DNA of 64,000 nt, from the NCBI RefSeq assembly GCF_027920745.1, contig NZ_JAQIBB010000068.1, forward strand, positions 1 to 64,000. The letters are read 5' to 3'. This DNA comes from Gallibacterium faecale. GTDB taxonomy: Bacteria; Pseudomonadota; Gammaproteobacteria; Enterobacterales; Pasteurellaceae. The notes under the pieces were generated by a model, which saw only the letters and a program-made list of their open reading frames with translations, ran no database searches and had not been told where the DNA came from. A program made the position numbers and the translations under genes. How positions within the stretch are numbered: the first letter of the stretch is position 1; each line of letters begins with the position of its first letter. Below are positions 51,910-60,565 of the stretch, piece after piece.

Positions 51910-52518
51910 ATGAAAAAACTAATTTTAACAACATTAATTGCGGCTGGTTTAGGTATTACCGCGCAAGGGGCTTTTGCTGTAAATGGTGTCGCAGGAGTTG
52001 CAAATTTAGAAAGTGGTGCAACGGTTACAGATACTAATGCTGATGGTATTGTACAAATTCAAGGTTTAGTAGTTGATACTACTTGTACTATCACTGGTAA
52101 TGCAGGGCAACACGTTAACCTTGATTTACCTAAAGTACAAGCTTCAAAATTAGCTCAACAAGGGGCTAAATTAGGAGAGAAATCTTTTGAAATTAAATTA
52201 AGCGATTGCCAGAATTTAGGGGATATTACTAAAGCTAGAGCTTATTTTTTAGATAATACTTCTTATGTTAATGATAATGGTCGTTTAATAAATCAACTTT
52301 CTAGTGGTGATGCTGCTACCAAAGTAAGTATAGAATTGTTGAATAGTGATGATTCAGTCATTAATCCTAAACTAAGAGAAAGTCAAAGTTCTAACAGTTT
52401 TAACATAGTAGATAACGCAGCAATATTAAAATATAAAGCGCGTTATTATGCAGAAGCAGCTAATGTTACAGCAGGGAAAGTATTAGCAAAAGTTGAATAT
52501 TATATTGAATATCAATAA
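51910..52518 (+). CDS. F17-like major fimbrial subunit
   Basis: The 202-residue pilin has a signal peptide (MKKLILTTLIAAGLGITAQG then AFA, cut after about residue 23), the conserved disulfide pair Cys59 and Cys100, and a C-terminal strand ending in a penultimate aromatic region (VEYYIEYQ) that docks with the chaperone. It resembles F17-A-type pilins, which in Gallibacterium are called FlfA. It is first in an operon pilin-chaperone-usher-adhesin, behind a poly-C promoter with a CRP site. Confidence 0.88.
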   Translation: MKKLILTTLIAAGLGITAQGAFAVNGVAGVANLESGATVTDTNADGIVQIQGLVVDTTCTITGNAGQHVNLDLPKVQASKLAQQGAKLGEKSFEIKLSDCQNLGDITKARAYFLDNTSYVNDNGRLINQLSSGDAATKVSIELLNSDDSVINPKLRESQSSNSFNIVDNAAILKYKARYYAEAANVTAGKVLAKVEYYIEYQ

Positions 52519-52526
52519 TTAACTTT

Positions 52527-52549
52527 TTGGGCAGCCAGTTGCTGCCCAA
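52527..52549 (+). other. Stable hairpin between pilin and chaperone genes
   Basis: TTGGGCAGC and GCTGCCCAA form a perfect 9-bp stem around CAGTT, 9 nt after the pilin stop codon, followed by TTTCTTCT. It may act as a partial terminator or protect the pilin mRNA, giving more pilin than assembly proteins, as known in other pilus operons. Confidence 0.6.
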
Positions 52550-52577
52550 TTTCTTCTGTCTTGCCTAAGGTATTTCT

Positions 52578-53279
52578 ATGTTAAAAAAACTATTATTGCT
52601 TGCCGGTGGTTTATGGCTAGCAACGACTAGCTATGCCAATATTGTGATTACAGGTACACGGATTATTTATCCGGCGAATCAAAAAAATGTCAGTGTACAA
52701 CTTTCCAATGCGGGTGATGAGCCAGCATTAGTTCAAGCGTGGATTGATAATGGTGATCCTCATGCTGCACCAGAACAGATTAAAACTCCATTTGTGATCA
52801 CACCACCGATTTCTCGAGTTGATGCCAATAAAGGACAAACGTTACGTGTCACTTATACGGGCGAACCTTTACCGAATGATCGTGAGTCAATTTTCTATTT
52901 CAATATTTTAGATATACCGCCTAATCCAAAAGATAAAAGTAAAAATTACCTACAGGTTGCGATTCGTAGTCGAATTAAATTGTTTTTCCGTCCAACGAAC
53001 TTAAAAGTTTCACCAGAAGAAGCGTATAAACAGGTGGAATGGCGTGCACAAGGGAAACAACTGATCGCAAATAATAACACGCCTTATTTTATTACTTATA
53101 GTGATATAGCAGTTACACAAGGAAGCCGTAAAGTGAAAGTACTCAATTCAACAATGATTTCCCCATTTTCTCAAGCAACCTTTAATTTAACGCAAGCGGT
53201 TTCTGCAACTGGTTCAGTAGAGTGGACTGTGATTAATGACTATGGTGGCAGACCAACTGGTAATAGCAAATTATTCTAA
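52578..53279 (+). CDS. Periplasmic fimbrial chaperone (PapD-like)
   Basis: The 233-residue protein has a signal peptide (cut near residue 20), two immunoglobulin-like domains, and the pilus chaperone signature around NYLQVAIRSRIKLFFRP, with conserved Arg and Lys residues that anchor the pilin C-terminus. It delivers subunits to the usher by donor-strand complementation. It appears intact, with 59 nt after the pilin gene and 16 nt before the usher. Confidence 0.92.
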   Translation: MLKKLLLLAGGLWLATTSYANIVITGTRIIYPANQKNVSVQLSNAGDEPALVQAWIDNGDPHAAPEQIKTPFVITPPISRVDANKGQTLRVTYTGEPLPNDRESIFYFNILDIPPNPKDKSKNYLQVAIRSRIKLFFRPTNLKVSPEEAYKQVEWRAQGKQLIANNNTPYFITYSDIAVTQGSRKVKVLNSTMISPFSQATFNLTQAVSATGSVEWTVINDYGGRPTGNSKLF

Positions 53280-53295
53280 AGGATGGGATAAAACT

Positions 53296-55809
53296 ATGTA
53301 TCGACTAATGCCAACAGCATATAGATTCAGTTTAAATAGCCTTTACTTAGCCTTACTGAGTAGTTTGGCAGTAGCAGCCTATGCGGATGAGTATGCCGAA
53401 TTTGATGCAGGTTTTTTGCGTAGTGGTAAAGATAAAGATGCGATTGATATTAGCCGATTTAGTTATAGCAATCCAACTCCAGCGGGAGAATATGTTGCCG
53501 ATGTTTATTTAAATAATGATTTTCGAGGCCGGATTAATTTACGGTTTGCTGAAGTGCCAGAACAGAATAGAACGGCGGTGTGTGCTACGCAAGATCTGTT
53601 AGCGATTTTAGATTTCAAAGATAAGGCATTTACTGGGAAGCAACAGAGTGAAAAGGCCGAGTGTGTGTTTTTACCGGAGCAAGTACCAGAGGCAAAAATT
53701 AACTTTGATGTTGCGGAATTACGCTTAGATGTAGATGTGCCACAAGCTTTTATTACCCAACGACCGCGAGGTTATATCTCCCCAGCTCAATGGCAAACTG
53801 GCGTGCCAGTGGCGTTTGTCCGTTATGATGCGTCACACTACCGTTATCGTTATGCAGATATGGAATCTCGGCAAACCTATTTAGGAATTGATGCGGGAAT
53901 TAACCTATTCGGTTGGGCATTTCGTCATCGTGGTTCGCAAAGTTGGGATCAGCAACAGCGATTACCTTATCAAAGTATTTCAACCTACGCCCAGCATGAT
54001 GTCGCCGCCTTACGAGGGCAGTTTACTATTGGTGATTTTTATACCAGTGGTTCATTAATGGATAGTATCTCGATTCGAGGTATCCAATTAGCGTCTGATG
54101 ATCGAATGTTAGCCAGTTCAGTGCGCGGTTATGCGCCTATTATTCGTGGTGTGGCGAATAGTAATGCGAAAGTCAGTATTCGCTAAAATGGCAGTTTATT
54201 GCGTGAAGTGACGGTACCATCTGGACCTTTTGAAATTGATGATCTTTATCCAACCGGATATGGTGGTGATATTGAAGTGGAAGTTTTAGAAGCCAATGGT
54301 GAAAAACGCTCATTTACTATTCCTTATACTGCAGCAGCACAGTTAGTTCGTCCAGGATATAGTCGTTATCAACTTGCAGGAGGACGTTATCGTTATGGTA
54401 ATGAAGTCTTTGATGTCAATGTTGGTCAGGCGACGAGGCAATATGGTTTGACCAATAATATTACTTTGAACTTGGGTGGGATATTCGCCAAAGATTACCA
54501 TGCTGAATTAGTTGGGCTTTCATTTAATACACCAATCGGTGCTTTTGCGACCAATGCAACTTTTTCGACAGCAAAATTTAATGAAATCGATGACAAATAT
54601 AAAGGATATAGTCTTTATGCTAGTTATAACACGCGCCTAGAACCAACGGATACTAATGTCACGTTAGCGGCTTATCGTTATTTGTCACGGGATTATTATA
54701 GTTTGCAGGATGTAATTTTAGCGAATTATCGGGATTTTGCTGAAGAAAAAGGAATTCGTTTACCTTTTAGTCGTTACTGCCCCAAAAATCAATTCCAGCT
54801 TTCAATTAGTCAATCATTAAAAGAGGGTTGGGGCTCTGCTTATCTCACAGGTAGTACTTATACCTATTGGGGTACAGATGAAAAGCAACATGAATACCAA
54901 ATTGGTTATAGCAATTCTTATAAAGGACTGAATTATAGCCTTTCTTTCTCTCAATCAAAAAATAGTATGGGGGAAGATGATAGACGAGTTTATCTTAGCC
55001 TTTCCTTATCGTTGGGTAGCGGTATCAATTCAGCCTATCTTTCCCAAAGTTTAAATTATAGTAAGGTGAGTGGTTATTCTGGTTATACCTCGCTATCTGG
55101 CTCTTTAGGTGAAGATCGACAGTATAGTTATAGTGTTTCTGCAAGTAAGCAACAACAAGGCAACAGTAATCTTTCATTGAGTAACAGCTATTCAGGTTCG
55201 TTAGCACAAGTAAATGCGTCTTGGAGCCGAGATAATCAAAGTAATCAACAACTCTCTTTTGGTGTATCGGGTGCGGTAGTAGCACATCCGAAAGGGATTA
55301 CTTTATCCAACTCGCTTGGTGATAGTTTTGCAATTATTCATGCAGAGGGTGCAGCAGGGGCAAAAATTAATGGCGCTATTGGTAATCAAATTGATTACTT
55401 TGGTAACGGTATTGTGCCGTATCTCCAACCTTATAGTGTGAATTATGTTGGGCTAGACAGTAATAATCTGCCGGATTCAGTTGAGCTATCTGCTACAGAA
55501 CAACAAGTGATTCCACGTGCTAATCAGGCGATGTTGGTAGATTTTGCTACTACGGTGGGTTCGGTGGTGTTCTTTGAATTGACAGACACAGATAACTTAC
55601 CACCATTAGGCACGGAAGTGTTTGATCAAAATAATCAAGCGATTGGTGTTGTTGCACAAGGTGGCAAAATTTATACCCGAGGCGTTGCGAAATCAGGTGA
55701 GTTGCATATTCGCTGGGGTGATAAACAGTGCCGTGCGGAATATACGATTCCAGAGCAAGAGAGTAATGATCAAATGTTAATAGTGCCGATACGGTGTCGC
55801 TTTGAGTGA
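53296..55809 (+). pseudogene. Outer-membrane fimbrial usher, interrupted by an in-frame stop
   Basis: The full frame would give 837 codons, a normal usher length. It has a signal peptide (to about residue 31), the N-terminal domain (EFDAGFLRSG), a 24-strand pore and C-terminal domains. Codon 297 is TAA (54184-54186) in VSIR-stop-NGSLLREVTV. Ushers have Gln here, and CAA to TAA is one transition. The frame continues unchanged on both sides, so this is a nonsense mutation and not a frameshift. The N-terminal piece alone cannot form the pore. A restart at TTG 54199 would lack a signal peptide. The start ATG 53296 follows GGATGGGA. Confidence 0.9.
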
Positions 55810-55819
55810 GATAAATATA

Positions 55820-56884
55820 ATGAGAAGAAATAATATTTTTCTAGGCATAGTATGTCTGTTTATATCTGGACAAGGGCTAGCTGCTATTCCTAATACTATT
55901 GAGGTGGAAGGGAATCGAACAGGTTCAACAATTACTTATACAGGTACTATTTCAAAAAATGTTAAAGCAGATTTATGTAATAATAGAGATAGTGACTATG
56001 GATATTGGATTGAAATAAAGTATGACAATAATAAGCAGGATGAAAGTGTATTTCAGGAGAATTACTTTGTTGATTCTATCAATGTTTCTAGTGGGGCAGG
56101 TGGGACAAAAATTATTCAGGGAAATTGGTCTACTAATCAGACAATAAAAGTGGCTGAGACTGATGATGAATTATCAATTCAGGTTCAATTCGATAGAAAA
56201 ATAGCAACAATTACGAAAGCTACCCCTAGTATTGATGGTAAACCAATACTGGATATGACATTCGTTTGTTGGAGAAAAACAGGAGAAAATTCATCTGCTC
56301 TTGGATCAGGTGGCGGTGTAGCAAACGGTGATCTAGGGGAAATAAACAATAATTTATCAAAAGATGTGGCTCCTATTGGTTGGCGAGTAAAACTTGTTTC
56401 AAAAAATAATCTGACATTTTCTAATACTTGCAGATTATTATCTGCACCAACTAGGACTATCAACTTACATCAAGCGAGGACAATAGACTTAAATCAAGGT
56501 AAAGAAGTATCAGGAGGAACATTTGATGTAGCACTAGATTGTAATCAATCTGATGTATCAGATGCTTATATTTCTTTTACAGATGCGAATAATTCGACGA
56601 ATAATACACAAATTTTAACACTGGATAACACTTCAACTGCCACAAATGTAGGGTTAAAAGTTTATGAAGAGGGGGATACGAGTAGTGCAATAAGATATGG
56701 TATAGCGACATCTCCATTTGCATCTATAAGTGATAATAATGTACGCCGCTTTGCTACATCAATACAAGGATTACCAACGGTAAAAAAATCTTATAAAGTT
56801 TATTATGTAAAAACACCTCAAAGCAGTAGTTCTACTGCTGGTTCGGTCAATGCTAAATTAATTTACAATTTATATTACCAATAA
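55820..56884 (+). CDS. F17-G-like two-domain fimbrial tip adhesin
   Basis: The 354-residue protein has a signal peptide (RRNNIFLGIVCLFISGQGLA), an N-terminal region of about 170 residues in the position of the lectin domain, and a C-terminal pilin domain (NTCRLLSAPTRTINLHQAR, then CNQSDVSDAY) ending with LIYNLYYQ. F17-G adhesins bind N-acetylglucosamine; binding here is inferred from context. The N-terminal part is more AT-rich and AGA-rich than the usher, and I could not identify binding residues. ATG 55820 is preferred over TTG 55802, which would overlap the usher. Confidence 0.8.
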   Translation: MRRNNIFLGIVCLFISGQGLAAIPNTIEVEGNRTGSTITYTGTISKNVKADLCNNRDSDYGYWIEIKYDNNKQDESVFQENYFVDSINVSSGAGGTKIIQGNWSTNQTIKVAETDDELSIQVQFDRKIATITKATPSIDGKPILDMTFVCWRKTGENSSALGSGGGVANGDLGEINNNLSKDVAPIGWRVKLVSKNNLTFSNTCRLLSAPTRTINLHQARTIDLNQGKEVSGGTFDVALDCNQSDVSDAYISFTDANNSTNNTQILTLDNTSTATNVGLKVYEEGDTSSAIRYGIATSPFASISDNNVRRFATSIQGLPTVKKSYKVYYVKTPQSSSSTAGSVNAKLIYNLYYQ

Positions 56885-56893
56885 CCCTCAACG

Positions 56894-56924
56894 AAAATGT
56901 CGGACAACCTCCGACATTTTTATT
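56894..56924 (+). terminator. Terminator of the fimbrial operon
   Basis: AAAATGTCGGA and TCCGACATTTTT form an 11-bp stem with loop CAACC and a T-rich end, 10 nt after the adhesin stop codon. Confidence 0.9.
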
Positions 56925-57056
56925 GGGTAACCTGCTACTGTTTAATCGTTTTTTTGATTTTGATTCAAAAAAATTAGATTTTCTATATTCAATTCTATTG
57001 TGTTGTGCTACTTTTATTGCCGTTTTGTGTTTCATTTATATAGGAAGGAAAGTGTA

Positions 57057-57704
57057 ATGAAGTGGATTTTACAACCTCAAGCTGTGTTTAGTGCGTCACC
57101 AGTTGTGCCGGTAATGGTGATTAAAAAATTAGAAGATGCTTTACCAATGGCAAAAGCGTTACAAGCAGGTGGCATTAATGTATTTGAGATTACTTTACGT
57201 AGTTCAGTGGCATTAGATGCAATTAAATTATTAAGTAAAGAAGTGCCAGATGCGTTAGTGGGTGCGGGCACAGTATTATCAGCTGAACAATATGATCAAG
57301 CAGTAGCAGCAGGGGCAAAATTTGTGATTTCCCCGGGGGCAACACCAGCCTTATTAAAACACGCAGCAGCGAGTGATGTTGCATTAATTCCAGGAACAGC
57401 AACGCCATCAGAAATGATGCAAGCATTAGAACTTGGTTATGATCACCTTAAATTCTTCCCAGCAGAAATTAATGGTGGTGCGCCAGCATTAAAAGCGATT
57501 TCCGCTGCATTACCACAATTAAGTTTTTGCCCAACTGGCGGTGTTTCACCAAAAAATGTGGCGAATTATCTTGCTGTTGATTGTGTTAAAACCATTGGTG
57601 GTTCTTGGATAATTCCAAATGATGCTGTTGCAGCAGGCGATTGGGCTAAAGTAACAGAATTAACAGCAGAAGCGGTTGCCTTAGTGAAAAGCTTACGCGG
57701 TTAA
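57057..57704 (+). CDS. eda: KDPG / 4-hydroxy-2-oxoglutarate aldolase
   Basis: Eda cleaves 2-keto-3-deoxy-6-phosphogluconate to pyruvate and glyceraldehyde 3-phosphate. The 215-residue class I aldolase has the catalytic Glu in FEITLRS, GAGTVLS, SPGATP and the Schiff-base Lys in YDHLKFFPAE. The start at ATG 57057 follows AGGAAGGAA. No edd (phosphogluconate dehydratase) is in the window, so its role may be in uronate or hydroxyglutarate breakdown instead of a full Entner-Doudoroff path. Confidence 0.95.
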   Translation: MKWILQPQAVFSASPVVPVMVIKKLEDALPMAKALQAGGINVFEITLRSSVALDAIKLLSKEVPDALVGAGTVLSAEQYDQAVAAGAKFVISPGATPALLKHAAASDVALIPGTATPSEMMQALELGYDHLKFFPAEINGGAPALKAISAALPQLSFCPTGGVSPKNVANYLAVDCVKTIGGSWIIPNDAVAAGDWAKVTELTAEAVALVKSLRG

Positions 57705-57728
57705 GTTTGATTTATTGTATTGAATAAA

Positions 57729-57768
57729 GATTCCCTCGTATCAGAATAGCTGAACGAGGGAATTTTTT
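57729..57768 (+). terminator. Terminator between eda and yajG
   Basis: TTCCCTCG and CGAGGGAA form an 8-bp stem around a 16-nt loop, followed by TTTTTT. It lies between two convergent genes and touches the yajG stop codon. Confidence 0.8.
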
Positions 57769-57769
57769 A

Positions 57770-58363
57770 TTAGTGAGATAAACGATTAATGGCGTTAGCC
57801 ACTTCTTGATCTTGGTGAATTTCTTTCACCGCATCGTCAAATGCTTGACCTAGCACTTTTTGGATTTCTTCTGTTTTCGCAGTGAAAGCACCTTCTTGTG
57901 AACGGCGTGTTTCGATATTTTTACTGTATTCACCTTTAGCGCTTTGCACTTGGATGGTTAATTGAACTGAGGCATCAACTTTATAACGTACATTACCTTG
58001 GTTCACATTCGCATAGAACTGTTTAATGTTTACTGTAACATTAGCTGGTGCATTGCCCGGTAATACACGGAAACCTTTACTATTTAAGTCTTGTTGCAAT
58101 GATTGTTGGAATAACTCTGCAACTGAAGGTTGTGCGTAAACAGGGAATAATTGACCATTATTTGTATATTGTGAAACCGCTTGGTTTGCACGTAAATCAC
58201 GTGAAGCAACACTCACACTGCTTGTTTGGTTTTGGGTATTAAATGGACCAACAGCAGCAGGTGGATTGAAGGTAATAGTGTTTGGTGGGGTTTGACAACC
58301 AGCAAGTGCGAAACTGGCAATGACAATACTGGCGAGAGATAAGCGTTTTAATGTTTTGTACAT
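57770..58363 (-). CDS. yajG: YajG-family lipoprotein
   Basis: The 197-residue protein has a lipoprotein signal peptide ending in the lipobox LAGC (Cys22), then a YajG-like body (LRANQAVSQYTNNGQ, GFRVLPG, VTVNIKQFYANVNQGNVRYK). The residue after Cys is Gln, so it should go to the outer membrane. Its molecular function is unknown. In E. coli yajG lies near bolA and ampG; here bolA is divergent next to it. Confidence 0.9.
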   Translation of the reverse strand: MYKTLKRLSLASIVIASFALAGCQTPPNTITFNPPAAVGPFNTQNQTSSVSVASRDLRANQAVSQYTNNGQLFPVYAQPSVAELFQQSLQQDLNSKGFRVLPGNAPANVTVNIKQFYANVNQGNVRYKVDASVQLTIQVQSAKGEYSKNIETRRSQEGAFTAKTEEIQKVLGQAFDDAVKEIHQDQEVANAINRLSH

Positions 58364-58464
58364 AATTCGTTTTCCTATTTATTCGTTGTAAGGTTTATGA
58401 GATGAAAGACATCGTATAAAATAGCGAATATTTATATAAATTACAGCATTAGTCAAAAGAAATT

Positions 58465-58773
58465 ATGAGTAAACAGCAACAAATTACCGATTTATTACAG
58501 CAGGAATTATCCCCGATTTATTTAGAAATTATTAATGAAAGTCATATGCACAGTTCTGGTAAAGGTAGTGAATCTCACTTTAAGATTATTTTAGCCAGTG
58601 AACGTTTTAGTGGGATGCGAGCAGTTGCACGGCACCGCTTAATTTATCAGTTGTTAGCAGAGCAACTGGCTGCTGGCGTCCATGCTTTGGCATTACATCT
58701 TTATACACCAGAAGAGTGGCAAAATTTATCAGCTGTACCAGCCTCACCAAATTGTATGGGACACGGTAAGTAA
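58465..58773 (+). CDS. bolA: BolA-family protein
   Basis: The 102-residue protein has the class II KH-like BolA fold, with HSSGKGSESHFKIILASERFSG (in two parts) and the RHRLIYQLLAEQL helix. The His residues near HMHSSG and in RHR are the ones that share a [2Fe-2S] cluster with monothiol glutaredoxin in known BolA proteins. It is alone between yajG and the nqr region. Confidence 0.92.
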   Translation: MSKQQQITDLLQQELSPIYLEIINESHMHSSGKGSESHFKIILASERFSGMRAVARHRLIYQLLAEQLAAGVHALALHLYTPEEWQNLSAVPASPNCMGHGK

Positions 58774-58924
58774 TCTACTTCTAAAGTAGTATTTGTTTGA
58801 TTTTTCGAGATAAATTTCAAGTAGTTTTCTTGAAAAATATCAAATTTTTCACATTTTTTTCAAAAATAAGAGCCATTGACTAGAATTAATAGGGTAGTTT
58901 TGGTTAGAATAAACCGTTTTATAT

Positions 58925-59003
58925 ATCCTTGTTCACGTCTTGCAATTATTAATTATTTAATTCATTGTTTTGGTTAATGATTTTAACCTGAACAAGGATT
59001 TTT
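58925..59003 (+). other. Branched stem-loop in the leader region of nqr
   Basis: ATCCTTGTTCA (58925-58935) and TGAACAAGGAT (58989-58999) are perfect 11-nt inverted repeats enclosing about 53 nt. Inside, GGTTAA and TTAACC (58972-58988) form a second perfect hairpin stacked against the first. TTTT follows. It could be a terminator of bolA, a small RNA, or part of a leader. The 449-nt gap from bolA to nqrA contains no open reading frame that I would call a gene. Confidence 0.5.
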
Positions 59004-59157
59004 ACAGATTTGAGTTTTAAATTTAAGTGGACAGTGTAATCATTGATTAATGTTTTGTGAGAGATTATCACTTTGATTTGAAAAGAGAAATTGTGGGTTC
59101 TCTAACAAAATTATGCGCATTAAGATAGATGATTTGCTTGAAACTACTCAAACGAGA

Positions 59158-59186
59158 GATCACTACAATTTGATATTGTAGTGATC
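59158..59186 (+). promoter_or_regulatory. Perfect 12-bp hairpin in the nqrA 5' region
   Basis: GATCACTACAAT (59158-59169), the loop TTGAT, and ATTGTAGTGATC (59175-59186) pair without mismatch. It ends 36 nt before the nqrA start codon. There is no U-run, so it is not an ordinary terminator. It could be an operator or an mRNA structure that affects nqr expression. Confidence 0.5.
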
Positions 59187-59222
59187 GTTATGTTTAACCC
59201 AACGAAAAGTAGTGCAAACGAT

Positions 59223-60563
59223 ATGATTACAATTAAAAAAGGCTTGGATCTTCCTATTGCTGGGAAGCCAGCACAAGTAATCCACGATGGAGCTACCATC
59301 TCTGAAGTTGCCGTACTTGGCGAAGAATATGTTGGTATGCGTCCTTCGATGAAGGTGCGTGAGGGTGATGTAGTAAAAAAAGGTCAGGTGCTTTTTGAAG
59401 ATAAAAAGAATCCGGGTGTTGTTTTTACTGCGCCAGCCTCAGGAACGGTAACTGCGATTAATCGTGGTGCTAAGCGTGTTTTACAATCTGTTGTGATTAA
59501 GCTAGAAGGCGACACAGAGGTTACTTTTGCTAAGTATAGCGTTGATCAATTAGCGACGCTTACTGCTGAACAAGTCAAACAAAATTTAATTGAGTCTGGC
59601 TTATGGACAGCATTCCGCACTCGTCCATTTAGTAAAATTCCTGCAGTAGATAGTAAACCAAGTTCTATTTTTGTTAATGCAATGGATACTAATCCATTAG
59701 CAGCAGATCCAGCAGTTGTGATTAAAGAAAATGCAGAAGCGTTTCAACATGGTTTAACTGTATTAAGCCGTTTACATGAAGGAACGCTTTTTGTATGTAA
59801 AGCAGCTGGTGCATCAGTACCTAATGTAAATGCAGCAAATGTGCGTGTTGAAGAGTTTTCTGGGCCACATCCTGCTGGTTTAAGTGGTACTCATATTCAC
59901 TTCTTAGATCCTGTTAGCATCAATAAATTTGTTTGGTATATCAATTACCAAGATGTGATTGCGATCGGTAAATTATTCACCACAGGTGAATTAAGCGTTG
60001 AACGCATCATCTCTTTAGCAGGTCCACAAGTCAAAAATCCTCGTTTAGTTCGTACTCGTTTAGGTGCGAATCTTAGTCAATTAACTGCGGGGGAATTGGC
60101 AGACGGTGAAAATCGTGTCATCTCTGGTTCTGTGCTTAACGGTACAATTGCAACAGGCCCTGTTGCTTATTTAGGTCGTTATCACCAACAAGTTTCTGTG
60201 ATTGCAGAAGGCCGTGACAAAGAATTCTTAGGCTGGATTATGCCAGGTGCGAATAAATTCTCTATTACTCGTACTGTATTAGGCCATTTTGGCAAGAAAC
60301 TCTTTAACTTTACTTCTGCGGTAAATGGTGGGCATCGTGCAATGGTGCCAATTGGTAACTATGAACGTGTTATGCCATTAGATATTATCCCGACATTATT
60401 ACTACGTGATTTAAGTGCAGGCGATACAGATAGTGCACAAGCATTAGGGTGCTTAGAGCTAGATGAAGAAGATTTAGCACTTTGTACCTTTGTATGTCCG
60501 GGTAAAAATGAATACGGTCCAATGCTGCGTGCAGCCTTAGATAAGATCGAGAAGGAAGGTTAA
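59223..60563 (+). CDS. nqrA: Na+-translocating NADH:quinone reductase subunit A
   Basis: NqrA is the peripheral, ubiquinone-interacting subunit of Na+-NQR. The 446-residue protein starts MITIKKGLDLPIAGKPAQ, as in other NqrA, and has GMRPSMKVREGDVVKKGQ and the later GPHPAGLSGTHIHFLDPV block. The start at 59223 is chosen from this family start. An earlier in-frame GTG at 59181 falls within a hairpin, and ATG 59190 is also possible; none has a strong ribosome-binding site. It heads nqrABCDEF. Confidence 0.95.
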   Translation: MITIKKGLDLPIAGKPAQVIHDGATISEVAVLGEEYVGMRPSMKVREGDVVKKGQVLFEDKKNPGVVFTAPASGTVTAINRGAKRVLQSVVIKLEGDTEVTFAKYSVDQLATLTAEQVKQNLIESGLWTAFRTRPFSKIPAVDSKPSSIFVNAMDTNPLAADPAVVIKENAEAFQHGLTVLSRLHEGTLFVCKAAGASVPNVNAANVRVEEFSGPHPAGLSGTHIHFLDPVSINKFVWYINYQDVIAIGKLFTTGELSVERIISLAGPQVKNPRLVRTRLGANLSQLTAGELADGENRVISGSVLNGTIATGPVAYLGRYHQQVSVIAEGRDKEFLGWIMPGANKFSITRTVLGHFGKKLFNFTSAVNGGHRAMVPIGNYERVMPLDIIPTLLLRDLSAGDTDSAQALGCLELDEEDLALCTFVCPGKNEYGPMLRAALDKIEKEG

Positions 60564-60565
60564 AA

